The notes: a model not told the origin generated them from the letters alone. A DNA stretch of 64,000 bases from Pseudarthrobacter sp. ATCC 49987 (GCF_009928425.1 NZ_JAABNS010000001.1:3100001-3164000), one strand, 5' to 3'; counted from the stretch's first letter, positions 1-12,274 are shown. Made by a program: numbers and translations.

Positions 1-1
1 A

Positions 2-1474
2 GATACCGACAGCAAAGCCGCGCACGGCGCCAGCGACACCGATCCGGACGCGCAGTATGACTTCATGGTGGTCTCCAACCGCCTGCCGGTCGACCGTTGC
101 GCGCCGGACGAGCCGGGGTGCGAGGACGGCTGGCGCCGCTCCCCCGGCGGCCTCGTCACGGCACTGGCCCCCATGATGACCAAGACCGACGGCGCGTGGG
201 TCGGCTGGCATGGCGCGCCGGATGAGCATGTCCAGCCTTTTAGCCACGGCGGCATCGACCTCGTTCCGGTCCAGCTGAGCACGCATGACATCGAATTCTT
301 CTACGAGGGCTTCTCCAACGCCACGCTCTGGCCGCTCTACCACGACGTGATTGCCCCGCCGGAGTTCCACCGGACCTGGTGGGACTCCTACCGCAAGGTC
401 AACCGCCGGTTCGCCGACGCCGTCATCCACCACGCCAACCCCGGCGCCACTGTCTGGGTCCAGGACTACCAGCTCCAGCTCGTCCCCAAGATGCTGCGCG
501 AGGCCCGTCCTGACCTGAAGATCGGATTCTTCAACCACATCCCCTTCCCGCCGCCGGAGATCTTCGCGCAGCTGCCGTGGCGCCGCGCCATCATCGACGG
601 GCTGCTCGGCGCTGACCTGGTCGGATTCCAGCGCAGCAGCGACGCCGGCAACTTCATGCGCTCCGCCCGGCGCTTCCTCGGCGCCAGCGTCAAGCAGCAG
701 CAGGTCCACGTCAGGGGCAGCGACGGTGAAACCACGCACATCGCCCGCGCCCAGGCGTTCCCCATCTCGATTGACGTCCAGCAGATCAGCGAACTTGCCC
801 GGAATCCCGAGATCATCGAGCGCGCCCGTCAGATCCGCGAGGACCTCGGCAACCCGAAGACGATCCTGCTCGGCGTCGACCGCCTGGATTACACCAAGGG
901 GATCAGGCACCGGCTCAAGGCCTATGAGGAACTCCTGGCGGACGGCAAAGTGACGGTGGAGGACGCGGCCCTGATCCAGGTCGCCAGCCCCAGCCGGGAA
1001 CGGGTGGAGCAGTACCGCCTGCTGCGCGAAGAGGTCGAGGGCACGGTGGGCCACATCAACGGCACCTATGACACGCTGCAAAACACCGCGGTCCGCTACC
1101 TGCACCACAACTACCCGATTGACGAGATGGTGGCGTTGTACCTGGCAGCGGACGTCATGCTCGTCACCGCCTTGCGGGACGGGATGAACCTCGTGGCCAA
1201 GGAGTATGTCACGGCCCGGACCAACAACGACGGCGCCCTGGTGCTCAGCGAGTTCGCCGGCGCCGCGGATCAGCTCAAGCAGGCGCTGCTGATGAACCCG
1301 CACGACATCGACGGCCTCAAGGACACCATTATGAGGGCCGTCAATATGCAACCTTCGGAGGCCGCGCGCCGGATGCGCTCGATGCGCAAGCAGATCCTGG
1401 ACCACGACGTCGATCGCTGGTCCTCCGAATTCCTGAGCGCGCTCGAAGAAAAGGTAATCCGCGATGACTCCTGA
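2..1474 (+). CDS. otsA: Trehalose-6-phosphate synthase (OtsA), 5' end outside window
   Basis: A GT20 glycosyltransferase that joins glucose from UDP-glucose to glucose-6-phosphate, giving trehalose-6-phosphate in the cytosol. The frame is open from base 2, so the first ATG in the window (65, [11 protein letters not shown]) is probably internal and the true start lies upstream. Family landmarks in order are SNRLPV near the N terminus, [30 protein letters not shown], the nucleotide-sugar region [11 protein letters not shown], and the C-terminal [12 protein letters not shown] and LSEFAGAA motifs. About 470 residues are visible, close to full length. It overlaps otsB by 11 bp, so the two are very likely translationally coupled. 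Function is confident from the motifs; only the start is unresolved. Confidence 0.95.
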   Translation, partial: DTDSKAAHGASDTDPDAQYDFMVVSNRLPVDRCAPDEPGCEDGWRRSPGGLVTALAPMMTKTDGAWVGWHGAPDEHVQPFSHGGIDLVPVQLSTHDIEFFYEGFSNATLWPLYHDVIAPPEFHRTWWDSYRKVNRRFADAVIHHANPGATVWVQDYQLQLVPKMLREARPDLKIGFFNHIPFPPPEIFAQLPWRRAIIDGLLGADLVGFQRSSDAGNFMRSARRFLGASVKQQQVHVRGSDGETTHIARAQAFPISIDVQQISELARNPEIIERARQIREDLGNPKTILLGVDRLDYTKGIRHRLKAYEELLADGKVTVEDAALIQVASPSRERVEQYRLLREEVEGTVGHINGTYDTLQNTAVRYLHHNYPIDEMVALYLAADVMLVTALRDGMNLVAKEYVTARTNNDGALVLSEFAGAADQLKQALLMNPHDIDGLKDTIMRAVNMQPSEAARRMRSMRKQILDHDVDRWSSEFLSALEEKVIRDDS

Positions 1475-2276
1475 TCTCTCACCCGGACAGACCCCGCTCT
1501 CACTCTCCCCGGACCTGCTCGAGGCCCTGCGCCGCATCGCAGCGACCGAGCACCTGCTGGTCGCCATGGACTTTGACGGCACCATGGCGCCGCTCGTGGA
1601 CCACGCGGGGGACGCCCGCGCCCTCCCCCGCTCGGCTGCGGCCTTCGCCGCGCTCACCGAACTTCCGCGGACGACGACGGCACTCATCTCCGGGCGCGCC
1701 CTTGACAGCCTGCGGGCGGTCGCTTTTCCCCCGGAGAAGACCCTGCTGATCGGGAGCCACGGCGCCGAAGTCTGGATGGGACCCGGGTCCTCGAAGCTGG
1801 AACTCGATGACGCCCGCCGGGAATTGCTCGCCGAGGTCCGGCACGAACTGGAGGGCATCGTCGAGGTGGCACCGGGCACCCTGCTGGAGGACAAGCCCGC
1901 CGGCGTCGTCCTGCACACCCGCCTCGCCGCGGACGACGTCGCCGCGGATGCCGTGGCCGCGGCCCGCGCCGTCCTGCAGGACAAACCCGGCGTCTACCTG
2001 AAGAGCGGCAACCGGGTACTGGAAAGCTCCGTGGTGCACGCCTCCAAGGGGGAAGGCGTTGCCTTCCTGCGTCAGGCGACCGGTGCCACGGCAACGGTCT
2101 TCGCCGGCGATGACACCACCGACGAGGACGCCCTCGCAAGCCTGCTCCCCGGGGATCTCGGGGTGAAGGTGGGCTTGGACTTCACCCAGGCCCAGTTCCG
2201 GATCGAAGCCCCGACGCACGTTGCCGAGCTGCTGGAGGCACTGCTGCGGGAACGGACGAAGGCCGTCGGCGCCTGA
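1464..2276 (+). CDS. otsB: Trehalose-6-phosphate phosphatase (OtsB)
   Basis: A HAD-superfamily phosphatase (270 aa) that dephosphorylates trehalose-6-phosphate to trehalose, the second OtsAB step. HAD motif I is MDFDGTMAP (nucleophile and acid/base Asp near residues 36-38), a DKPAGVVLHTR segment lies mid-protein, and the Mg-binding motif GDDTTDEDAL is near residue 218. The ATG at 1464 sits inside the end of otsA, typical of a coupled bicistron. The gene ends 5 bp before the stop of the opposing glpF remnant, so the two converge. Trehalose made here could feed the TreS/GlgE route encoded 16 kb away. No sign of damage. Confidence 0.95.
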   Translation: MTPDLSPGQTPLSLSPDLLEALRRIAATEHLLVAMDFDGTMAPLVDHAGDARALPRSAAAFAALTELPRTTTALISGRALDSLRAVAFPPEKTLLIGSHGAEVWMGPGSSKLELDDARRELLAEVRHELEGIVEVAPGTLLEDKPAGVVLHTRLAADDVAADAVAAARAVLQDKPGVYLKSGNRVLESSVVHASKGEGVAFLRQATGATATVFAGDDTTDEDALASLLPGDLGVKVGLDFTQAQFRIEAPTHVAELLEALLRERTKAVGA

Positions 2277-2280
2277 GCGG

Positions 2281-2765
2281 CTAGATCCCGGTCGCCCGGT
2301 TGGTTTGCGACGCCGGAGGCGTCTCCCCGCCGGCCCGGCCGGGAGGCGTGGCCTCCTGCAACTTCTCCCGGGCGTGCAGGACGTCTCCGATAAACCAGTC
2401 GTAGACCAGCACACCGATCATGCCCCCGACCAGCGGGCCGACGATCGGAACCCAGAAGTACCAGCTGAAGGACCCGTCCACAGTGCCCGGCAATGCTGTC
2501 TGCCCCCAACCGGCCAGCCAGGCAAAGACCCTCGGCCCGAAATCGCGGGCAGGGTTGATGGCGTAGCCGGCGTTTGCGCCGATGGACATGCCGATGGCGG
2601 CCACGGCCAGCCCGATCATGAACGGGCCCAGGTTCGCCTGGACGGCCGTATTGCGTATGTCGATGATGGCCACCACGAAAATAACTAGGAAGGCAGTGCC
2701 GACAATCTGGTCCACCAGCGGCCCCACGGGGTTGCCGTCAAAGTACGGTGCCGGGAACGTGGTCA
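2281..2765 (-). pseudogene. glpF: Aquaglyceroporin (GlpF/MIP family), 3' half only
   Basis: Only the C-terminal half of a MIP-family channel remains. Reading minus, homology-like sequence begins at about 2765 (TTFPAPYFDGNPVGPLVDQ) and runs through hydrophobic helices to the second NPA box with its glycerol-facilitator context, NPARDFGPR, then a cytoplasmic tail ending RATGI. The first NPA box and three N-terminal helices are missing, and upstream of 2765 the frame changes character at once. An intact GlpF is about 240-280 residues; about 160 codons remain. The GTG at 2727 could start a 148-residue fragment, but a half channel would not function. The break coincides with the start of the next remnant, suggesting one deletion. 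Confidence 0.8.
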
Positions 2766-3022
2766 GACGATGAAGAAGGTCAGTACATCGAAGGGGACTA
2801 CGGCGGGGCAGGCAGCGAAGGCGGACTGCCAGAACCGCTGGGCGACAAGGCCAGGGAATCGGGACGATATGTCAGGGCCAACTACGGCGGGGCCGGATCC
2901 ACACCGGCCGAACGGCTGAATCGGAAATCGGCCGATATTCGGAAGGCGACTACGGGGCCGACGGCAAGGTGGATCCCGCGCGCAAATCCCGCGCCGATAA
3001 AGAGGCAACCACGACGGAATAG
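2766..3022 (+). pseudogene. Decayed GDYG-repeat protein, N terminus missing and frameshifted
   Basis: A remnant of a small acidic protein built from a repeated motif G-[QR]-Y-x-E-G-D-Y-G-x-[AD]-G. Copy 1 (2778-2813, GQYIEGDYGGAG) and copy 2 (2862-2897, GRYVRANYGGAG) share a frame. Copy 3 (2930-2965, GRYSEGDYGADG) lies two bases over, in a frame that continues KVDPARKSRADKEATTTE to a TAG at 3020-3022. A frameshift between about 2898 and 2925 therefore separates copies 2 and 3. No start codon with a ribosome-binding site is present, and the 5' end abuts the glpF break. I do not know this protein's function; the repeats are directly visible. Confidence 0.6.
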
Positions 3023-3069
3023 ACCTCCGGGCCCCGCGCTCACCGCTTGCGCAGGTAAGTGACGTCACG

Positions 3070-3085
3070 TGTGAGTTACGTAACA
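3070..3085. promoter_or_regulatory. CRP/GlxR-like operator
   Basis: TGTGAGTTACGTAACA matches the actinobacterial GlxR/CRP consensus TGTGAnnTAnnTCACA at 11 of 12 defined positions (A for C at position 13). It lies about 200 bp before the sugar-ABC ATPase gene, just upstream of a weak candidate promoter (TTGGCC 3088-3093, CATACT 3112-3117). A ten-base palindrome GTGACGTCAC (3059-3068) directly precedes it, and GTTACGTAAC (3075-3084) lies inside it. Regulation of carbohydrate uptake by a cAMP-responsive factor is inference. Confidence 0.5.
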
Positions 3086-3159
3086 TTTTGGCCCACTAAC
3101 CAAAAATCTGACATACTCTGGTTGTGATGTGGCGCACAAGTACCGTGCGGCGTCATTGG

Positions 3160-3187
3160 ATACTCCTCGGCTTCGGCCGGGGAGTAT
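3160..3187 (+). other. Hairpin in the leader of the ABC ATPase gene
   Basis: ATACTCCTCGG (3160-3170) pairs with CCGGGGAGTAT (3177-3187) with one mismatch and a 6-nt loop, about 100 nt before the start codon. No U tract follows, so it is not an obvious attenuator; it could stabilise the mRNA. Between 3188 and 3270 I see only short direct repeats (AACTGAA). Confidence 0.4.
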
Positions 3188-3287
3188 GCGCACGATCAGG
3201 TGCGGACAACTGAATTAACAACTGAACAATAAGACCATTCACTACGGATCGTCCGGCACGTACCTGCCGGTGAAGGGATTGATAACT

Positions 3288-4370
<1,083 letters not shown>

Positions 4371-4399
4371 TCCCACCCACGCACCCACCCCGCGCGGCT

Positions 4400-4432
4400 G
4401 ACGGCGGTCCTCCCCACTGGAGGGCCGCCGTC
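4400..4432 (+). terminator. Hairpin after the ABC ATPase gene
   Basis: A 14-bp stem, GACGGCGGTCCTCC with GGAGGGCCGCCGTC (one G-U pair), and a CCACT loop, 30 bp after the stop codon. The U tract is poor, as is common in GC-rich actinobacteria. Confidence 0.6.
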
Positions 4433-4500
4433 GGGCGTTAACTTACCCTGGCAGCACCCGTTCGTTAGGGCAGCCGCCCTTAGTACGGAAGAATTGGCTT

Positions 4501-5916
4501 ATGACCGAGGAAAACAGCGCCCAGTGGCACGACGAACCCACCGACTACGGTCAGATCGGCAAGCTGCCCCGGTTCGAAGCCGCCAGCGCCAATGACAGCA
4601 AGGCCGTGGCGTCGAGCTCGCTGAGCATCACCGCCGCCGCCACCGAGCCGGAGCTCCTGGACCTTCCCTGGCACATCGCCCTGGAGGACTGGCCGGCGGA
4701 GTTCCTCGCCGCGCTCCCCCGCGGCATCTCCCGCCACATTGTGCGCTTCGCCCACCTTGGCGGCTCCGTCATCGCCATCAAGGAACCCTCGGAACACGTC
4801 GCCCGCCACGAGTACCACATGCTCCGCAAACTCGCCCGGCTGGATGTCCCCTGTGTGGAACCGGTCGCCGTCATCACCGGCCGCACCACCCCCGAGGGCC
4901 GGCCGCTGAACCCCGTGCTGGTCACCCGGCACCTGAAGTTCTCCATGCCGTACCGTGCCCTCTTCTCGCAGATGCTGCGCAAGGACACCCTCACGCGCCT
5001 GATCGATGCCCAGGCCCTGCTCCTGGTGCGGCTGCACCTGATCGGGTTCTACTGGGGGGACGTCTCGCTCTCGAACACGCTGTTCCGCCGCGACGCCGGC
5101 GCGTTCGCCGCCTACCTCGTGGACGCCGAGACCGGCGAGCTGTATCCGGACCTCTCCACGGGCCAGCGCGAATACGATCTGGAGATCGCCCGGGTCAACA
5201 TCGCCGGTGAACTCATGGACCTGCTCGACGGCGGCCTCATTGAGGAAAAAGTGGACCCCGTGGCCACGAGCGAACTCATCATGGACAGCTACCGGCGCCT
5301 CTGGACCGAGCTGACCGAGAAGGAATCGTTCGAGATCGGCGAACGCTGGCGCGTGGCGGCACGCATCCGCAAGCTCAACGAATTGGGGTTCGACGTCGAG
5401 GAATACGCGATCAAAACGACGCAGAACGGTTCCACCATCCAACTCCAGCCCAAGGTGGTCGACGCCGGCCACCACCAGCGCCGGCTGCTGCGCCTGACCG
5501 GCCTGGACGCCCAGGAAAACCAGGCCCGCCGGCTCCTCAACGACATGGACACCTTCCGTGCGGATAACAACCCGGGGATGGATGAGGAGTACAGCGCCCA
5601 CCTCTGGGTCAGCCAGATCTTCGAACCGATTGTCCGTTCCATCCCCCGCGACCTATCCGGGAAGCTGGAGCCCGCGGAAGCCGTGCACGAGATCCTGGAG
5701 CACCGCTGGTACATGTCCGAGAAGGAGAACCGGCACATCCCGCTGGCCGAAGCCGTGCAGTCCTACATTGACTCCGAGCTCCGGCACCGCCGGGACGAGG
5801 CGGCCATCATGCTGAACCCGGACACGGAAATGCTCAAGATCCTCGAGGTCGAAACAGAGGAATCCCGCTACGGCGCCGACGAGTCCGACGACGAATACCC
5901 GGACTCCGACGACTAA
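4501..5916 (+). CDS. DUF4032 protein with kinase-like fold
   Basis: A 471-residue protein of the DUF4032 family. Middle-region motifs resemble the lipopolysaccharide-kinase/protein-kinase fold: VIAIKEP near residue 95 (candidate ATP-binding Lys), a catalytic-loop-like WGDVSLSNTLF near 185 (Asp and Asn spaced as in HxDxxxxN), and LVDAETGE near 207 in the place of a metal-binding DFG. A C-terminal region of about 200 residues has no motif I recognise, and the tail is very acidic (EESRYGADESDDEYPDSDD). No signal peptide or membrane helix is seen. A weak ribosome-binding site (GGAAG) precedes ATG 4501. The substrate is unknown; kinase activity is inference from the motif pattern only. Confidence 0.8.
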   Translation: MTEENSAQWHDEPTDYGQIGKLPRFEAASANDSKAVASSSLSITAAATEPELLDLPWHIALEDWPAEFLAALPRGISRHIVRFAHLGGSVIAIKEPSEHVARHEYHMLRKLARLDVPCVEPVAVITGRTTPEGRPLNPVLVTRHLKFSMPYRALFSQMLRKDTLTRLIDAQALLLVRLHLIGFYWGDVSLSNTLFRRDAGAFAAYLVDAETGELYPDLSTGQREYDLEIARVNIAGELMDLLDGGLIEEKVDPVATSELIMDSYRRLWTELTEKESFEIGERWRVAARIRKLNELGFDVEEYAIKTTQNGSTIQLQPKVVDAGHHQRRLLRLTGLDAQENQARRLLNDMDTFRADNNPGMDEEYSAHLWVSQIFEPIVRSIPRDLSGKLEPAEAVHEILEHRWYMSEKENRHIPLAEAVQSYIDSELRHRRDEAAIMLNPDTEMLKILEVETEESRYGADESDDEYPDSDD

Positions 5917-5973
5917 GGTGCCAGCAGGCTTCCGCGGCGCCGGTTTTTGGAGCCGGGTTGTGGCACAGCCGCG

Positions 5974-7341
5974 CTAGATGGCCTTGCCGGGATTCAGGAT
6001 GCCGGCCGGGTCGAACAGTTCCTTGATCCGGCGCTGCAGTTCGCGCACGGGTTCCTTCTGTTCCAGCCCGAGCCAGCGCAGTTTGTACTGGCCGATCCCG
6101 TGCTCCCCGGTGATGGTGCCGCCGATGGCCAGGGCCACGGTGATGGATTCGTCCAAAGCGGCCCCGAGGCGCGTCATGGCATCCGCTGCCACGGTCTTGT
6201 CCACCCGGTCTACCCAAAAGGTGGGGTGCAGGTTGCCGTCGCCGGCGTGCGCCACCACCTTGAGCTTGACCTGGTGCGAGGCCGCCATGGTCTCGAGGGC
6301 TTCCACATAGTCGACCAGCCGGGAGCGCGGGACGGCGACGTCCTCGCCCACGCGGTATTCGTCGTCGACCTCCACACCGCGGCTGTTGCGCCGCAGTTCC
6401 ACCAGCTGCTCCGCTTCCGCGCTGGCTTCCATGGTGACGACCGCGCCGCCCGCCACAAGGACGGGCCTGATCGCGGCCGCTTCCGCGGCTGCGCCGAAGC
6501 CGTCGGTCTGGATCAGCAGCAGGGACTGCCCTCTGGAGGCGAGGTCCGAGCCGTGGATCTCATCGAGCTGGGCCAGGGTTCCGCTGTCGAGCAGTTCCAT
6601 GATGGCCGGCTGCACGCGCGCCTTGCCCACGGCGAGGACACCTGCCGCGGCGCTGCGGAAGTCCGGGTAGAAGGCGGCGATCGTGTGCACGTCCTGCGGG
6701 AGGTACTTGAGCCGGACGGTGATTCCGACCACGATGCCCAGCGTCCCCTCGGAGCCGACGAACAGCCCGGTGAGGTCGTAGCCGGCGACGCCCTTGAACG
6801 TCTGGTGGCCGGTGTGGATGAGCGAGCCGTCCGCCAGCACGACGTCGAGCGCCAGCACCGAGTCGCGGGTCACCCCGTACTTGGCGCAGCGCAGGCCACC
6901 GGCGTTCGTGGCCACGTTGCCGCCGATCGTGGACAGCTTGAAGCTGGCCGGGTCGGGTGCATACATGAGTCCGTGGACTGCGGCGGCGGCGTTGAGGTCC
7001 GCGTTGATGACCCCGGGCTCGACGACGGCCGTCTCGTCATCGGGGTTGAGGTCCAGGATGCGGTTCATCCGTTCCAGGCTCAGCACGATGCAGCCCTTGC
7101 TCGCGTGCGCACCGCCTGAAACGCCGGTCCCGGCGCCGCGGGCCACCAGCGGGACCCCGTGGGCGGCGCAGGCGCGGACGGTGGCCTGGACGTCGTCGAT
7201 CGACTCGGCCCGGACCACGGCCTGCGGCAGCTGGTAGTCCAGCACCGGCGCCTGATCCACGGCATAGGCAGTCAGGGTGGGGTCATCCAGCGCGACTTTG
7301 GCCGGGCCCAGGGCAGAAGTGAGCTCATCGATGATGCTCAT
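5974..7341 (-). CDS. FAD-linked 2-hydroxyacid oxidase (GlcD/D-lactate dehydrogenase family)
   Basis: A 455-residue flavoprotein of the FAD-PCMH plus GlcD C-terminal class, which oxidises D-lactate, glycolate or a similar 2-hydroxyacid. The FAD-binding part shows ARGAGTGVSGGA (about residue 65-75), EPGVINADLNAAA, TIGGNVATNAGGLRCAKYGVT and GSEGTLGIV. The C-terminal domain carries the metal/substrate motifs HAGDGNLHPTFWV and GGTITGEHGIG. The ATG at 7341 has a GGAGA ribosome-binding site. GlcE/GlcF or LutABC partners are not next to it. It converges with the DUF4032 gene over a 57-bp gap. Class is certain; whether lactate or glycolate is the substrate cannot be told from sequence. Confidence 0.88.
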   Translation of the reverse strand: MSIIDELTSALGPAKVALDDPTLTAYAVDQAPVLDYQLPQAVVRAESIDDVQATVRACAAHGVPLVARGAGTGVSGGAHASKGCIVLSLERMNRILDLNPDDETAVVEPGVINADLNAAAAVHGLMYAPDPASFKLSTIGGNVATNAGGLRCAKYGVTRDSVLALDVVLADGSLIHTGHQTFKGVAGYDLTGLFVGSEGTLGIVVGITVRLKYLPQDVHTIAAFYPDFRSAAAGVLAVGKARVQPAIMELLDSGTLAQLDEIHGSDLASRGQSLLLIQTDGFGAAAEAAAIRPVLVAGGAVVTMEASAEAEQLVELRRNSRGVEVDDEYRVGEDVAVPRSRLVDYVEALETMAASHQVKLKVVAHAGDGNLHPTFWVDRVDKTVAADAMTRLGAALDESITVALAIGGTITGEHGIGQYKLRWLGLEQKEPVRELQRRIKELFDPAGILNPGKAI

Positions 7342-7401
7342 GCGGTCTCCGATTCGTCGATTCCGGCCTTCAGTCTAAGGCGCGGCTCCGGGCGCCCCGG
7401 C

Positions 7402-7494
7402 TTACGGCGTCGATTGTGGCGTGCCCCCCGGCGGAGTGGCTCCCGGCGGGGTGGCTCCCGGCGGCGGGGTGGCGGGCAGTTGCGCGCCGGGCAG
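7402..7494 (-). pseudogene. 3' remnant of a gene with a Pro-rich repeat tail
   Basis: The minus strand reads LPGAQLPATPPPGATPPGATPPGGTPQSTP and then TAA at 7402, with three PPGAT-like units and normal GC-rich codon use. Nothing coherent continues upstream past about 7494, where the opposite strand begins to read as a LacI-family C terminus. It looks like the last 30 codons of a larger, probably surface-exposed, protein. The parent cannot be named. Confidence 0.35.
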
Positions 7495-7795
7495 CATCCA
7501 TGTGGCACACGCCAGGGCCCGGCAGCTGCTCGGCGGCTCCGTCGATCGGCCGACAGCAGTGTTCGCGGCCTCCGATGAGATGGCGATCGGCACGATTCTT
7601 GCCGCCCGAGACTTCGGACTCCGCGTGCCCTACGACTTGTCAGTCACCGGCATTGACGGCCACGAACTGGGTGAGGTTATTGGCCTCACGACGATTGACC
7701 AGGACGCCCTGGCTCCGTGGCTGTCCCTTCGTTGCCGCGTTCCTGCCCAGTTGATCGATCCGGCACCTCGCGGTTCCGGCGGGCAAACCCTCTAA
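7495..7795 (+). pseudogene. LacI-family regulator, C-terminal fragment
   Basis: The residues ARQLLGGSVDRPTAVFAAS, DEMAIGTILAARDFGLRVP and DLSVTGIDGHELGEVIGLTT are the conserved effector-domain end of a LacI/GalR repressor (PTAVFAASDEMAIG followed by the VTGIDGHE core). There is no helix-turn-helix or N-terminal subdomain, and the expected last segment is garbled after TTIDQD (about 7705), suggesting a second internal deletion before the stop at 7795. An intact LacI protein is about 340 residues; about 70 family-like residues remain. The left break at about 7495 fuses it to an unrelated Pro-rich remnant on the other strand. No function is expected. Confidence 0.75.
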
Positions 7796-7874
7796 TCCGG
7801 GGAAGTCGCGGGGTGGCAGGTGCTTGTGGGCACAATAACTGGGCGGGAGCGCTTGCCGCCGTAGTCCAGGAACC

Positions 7875-8375
7875 TCAGGCGTCGGCCCCACCCATGAAAC
7901 GCACGAACCGGTCCAGCACTCCCGGCCAGCCGGCGGCATAGTCCGCGCGTGTTGCGGCGGGATCCTCGGAACCCTCCCACCCGCTGTGCACGAGGCGAAG
8001 CTCCGCGCCGGCCTCCACGGCCCGGAACGCGACCCGAAGTTCGGTGGACCAGACGGCGGAGGAACCGGGGTGCCAGCTGGCATGGAAGGACAGCGGGGGC
8101 TGCCAGTCATCGATGGAGCCCCAGATGGCCGTCCTGCCGTCGTCGGAGGTCTCCAGGATGAGGTTCTCTTCGAATTCCACGTAGGACCCGGCACCGAAGA
8201 CGCCGTGCTCCTCGAGCGGCCACCAGAGGTGCGTGTGTTCTGTGAAGCCCACAAAGGCCCGGGCGACTGCGCCCGGAACAACGACAGTGTAGACGACGGG
8301 GTCGAGCCCGTTAGCTGCGGCCGGCTCCGGCGTCCCCGCGCGCTCAGAGGCAGCGTGGCTGAAGAGGTTATCCAT
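7875..8375 (-). CDS. SRPBCC-fold (AHSA1-like) protein
   Basis: A 166-residue cytosolic protein of the START/SRPBCC superfamily, close to the Activator-of-Hsp90-ATPase-like (AHSA1) group. It begins with the beta-strand VVYTVVVPGAVARAFVGFTEH, continues through WWPLEEHGVFGAGSYVEFEE and TELRVAFRAVEAGAELRLVHSGWE, and ends with the amphipathic helix WPGVLDRFVRFMGGADA. Such domains bind small hydrophobic ligands; the ligand is unknown. I chose ATG 8375 (MDNLFSHAASERAG) because the open frame upstream reads into low-complexity, non-family sequence. TAGAGT lies 8 nt before this ATG and could be a -10 element. No obvious partner gene is nearby. Confidence 0.8.
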   Translation of the reverse strand: MDNLFSHAASERAGTPEPAAANGLDPVVYTVVVPGAVARAFVGFTEHTHLWWPLEEHGVFGAGSYVEFEENLILETSDDGRTAIWGSIDDWQPPLSFHASWHPGSSAVWSTELRVAFRAVEAGAELRLVHSGWEGSEDPAATRADYAAGWPGVLDRFVRFMGGADA

Positions 8376-8489
8376 GGGCACCAACTCTACCCGCGGCCTC
8401 TGCTCCGTCGCGATCTGCGGGAGGGTTGACGGCTGGGCCACCGGGGGTGCGGGTGGGTCTGTTTTTTTGTGAAGGAGGGTTAAATGCGG

Positions 8490-8520
8490 GAGAGCCCCAA
8501 CCGTGGTGGTTGGGGCTCTC
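8490..8520 (-). terminator. rrn operon terminator hairpin
   Basis: A perfect 13-bp stem, GAGAGCCCCAACC with GGTTGGGGCTCTC, and a 5-nt loop, about 20 bp past the 3' end of 5S rRNA. In the rrn direction it is followed by CCGCATTTAACC rather than a clean U tract. The symmetric stem could also stop transcription from the other side. Confidence 0.65.
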
Positions 8521-8536
8521 GACCGTTTAATGATGT

Positions 8537-8654
8537 TCCGGCGGTGACCTACTCTCCCACACCCTCCCGGGTGCAGTACCATCGGCGCTGTGGGTCTTAG
8601 CTTCCGGGTTCGGAATGGGACCGGGCGTTTCCCCCACGCTATGACCGCCGTAAC
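8537..8654 (-). rRNA. rrf: 5S ribosomal RNA
   Basis: The minus strand begins GTTACGGCGGTCATAGCG and ends near AGTAGGTCACCGCCGG, whose ends pair as the 5S terminal helix. The internal CGAACCCGGAAGCTAAG block is the universal 5S core. Length is about 117 nt, with ends good to a few bases. It is the last gene of the rrn operon. Confidence 0.93.
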
Positions 8655-8743
8655 CTTTTGTCCCGTTCCCCCTGGGGGGTGGGAAGTCTGGTGTTACAAC
8701 TGTGGTGTTATTCAGTTGGTTTGGTTCCTCGAACAACGGGTTT

Positions 8744-8775
8744 GTTGTTTGGGAACCACATAGTGGACGCAAGCA
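8744..8775 (-). repeat. 23S trailer arm of the pre-23S processing stem
   Basis: This 32-nt stretch in the 23S-5S spacer is the inverted copy of 12111-12142 upstream of 23S (29 of 32 bases). In the rrn transcript the two arms pair with 29 Watson-Crick pairs, 2 G-U pairs and one A-C mismatch, closing a loop that contains the whole 23S RNA. This is where RNase III is expected to cut. Confidence 0.7.
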
Positions 8776-8839
8776 GTCTTGTTTCTTTGTACTCTCTTCA
8801 TGGTGTGAACGTCTTTTGAATCCGTTCACGAAGAGAGTG

Positions 8840-11972
<3,133 letters not shown>

Positions 11973-12110
11973 CCACAAAAGATCAAAAACGCTAATTTTC
12001 GAGAGAACCATGAAAACCACACCGCCACCCAAGCCACACCCCAAAGGGCACAACCAACGCAACGGCACAGATCCAGGTTCATATTCTTGGAAATTGCTTC
12101 TTATAAAAGA

Positions 12111-12142
12111 TGCTCGCGTCCACTATGTAGTTCTCAAACAAC
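12111..12142 (-). repeat. 23S leader arm of the processing stem, with boxA-like element
   Basis: Partner of 8744-8775. The arm includes GTTGTTTGAGAAC, the same sequence found in the 16S leader and resembling the antitermination boxA region of actinobacterial rrn operons, so antitermination and processing signals overlap here. Confidence 0.65.
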
Positions 12143-12260
12143 AACCCCATACCACACACCCCACACACACGTGTGCGCTCGGTGCAGCCAGGAAACCAGA
12201 AACACAAGTCCCGGACACCACAGCCAAAGCCGCGGACCCCGGTCCTGTTGCCTCAGGACC

Positions 12261-12274
12261 CAACAGTGTGCCAA
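12261..12274 (-). repeat. 16S trailer arm of the pre-16S processing stem
   Basis: Plus CAACAGTGTGCCAA; in the transcript it pairs with the leader segment at 14176-14189 over 14 bp with a single G-U pair, bracketing the 16S RNA for RNase III cleavage. Confidence 0.6.

Noticed and set aside
2763..3086. Minus-strand frame just upstream of the glpF remnant as its missing N terminus
   Set aside because: It is in another frame, contains no NPA box or membrane helices, and is antisense to the GDYG repeats.
3160..3187. Riboswitch or attenuator in the leader of the ABC ATPase
   Set aside because: Only one simple hairpin with no U tract and no alternative pairing; no known riboswitch core was recognised.
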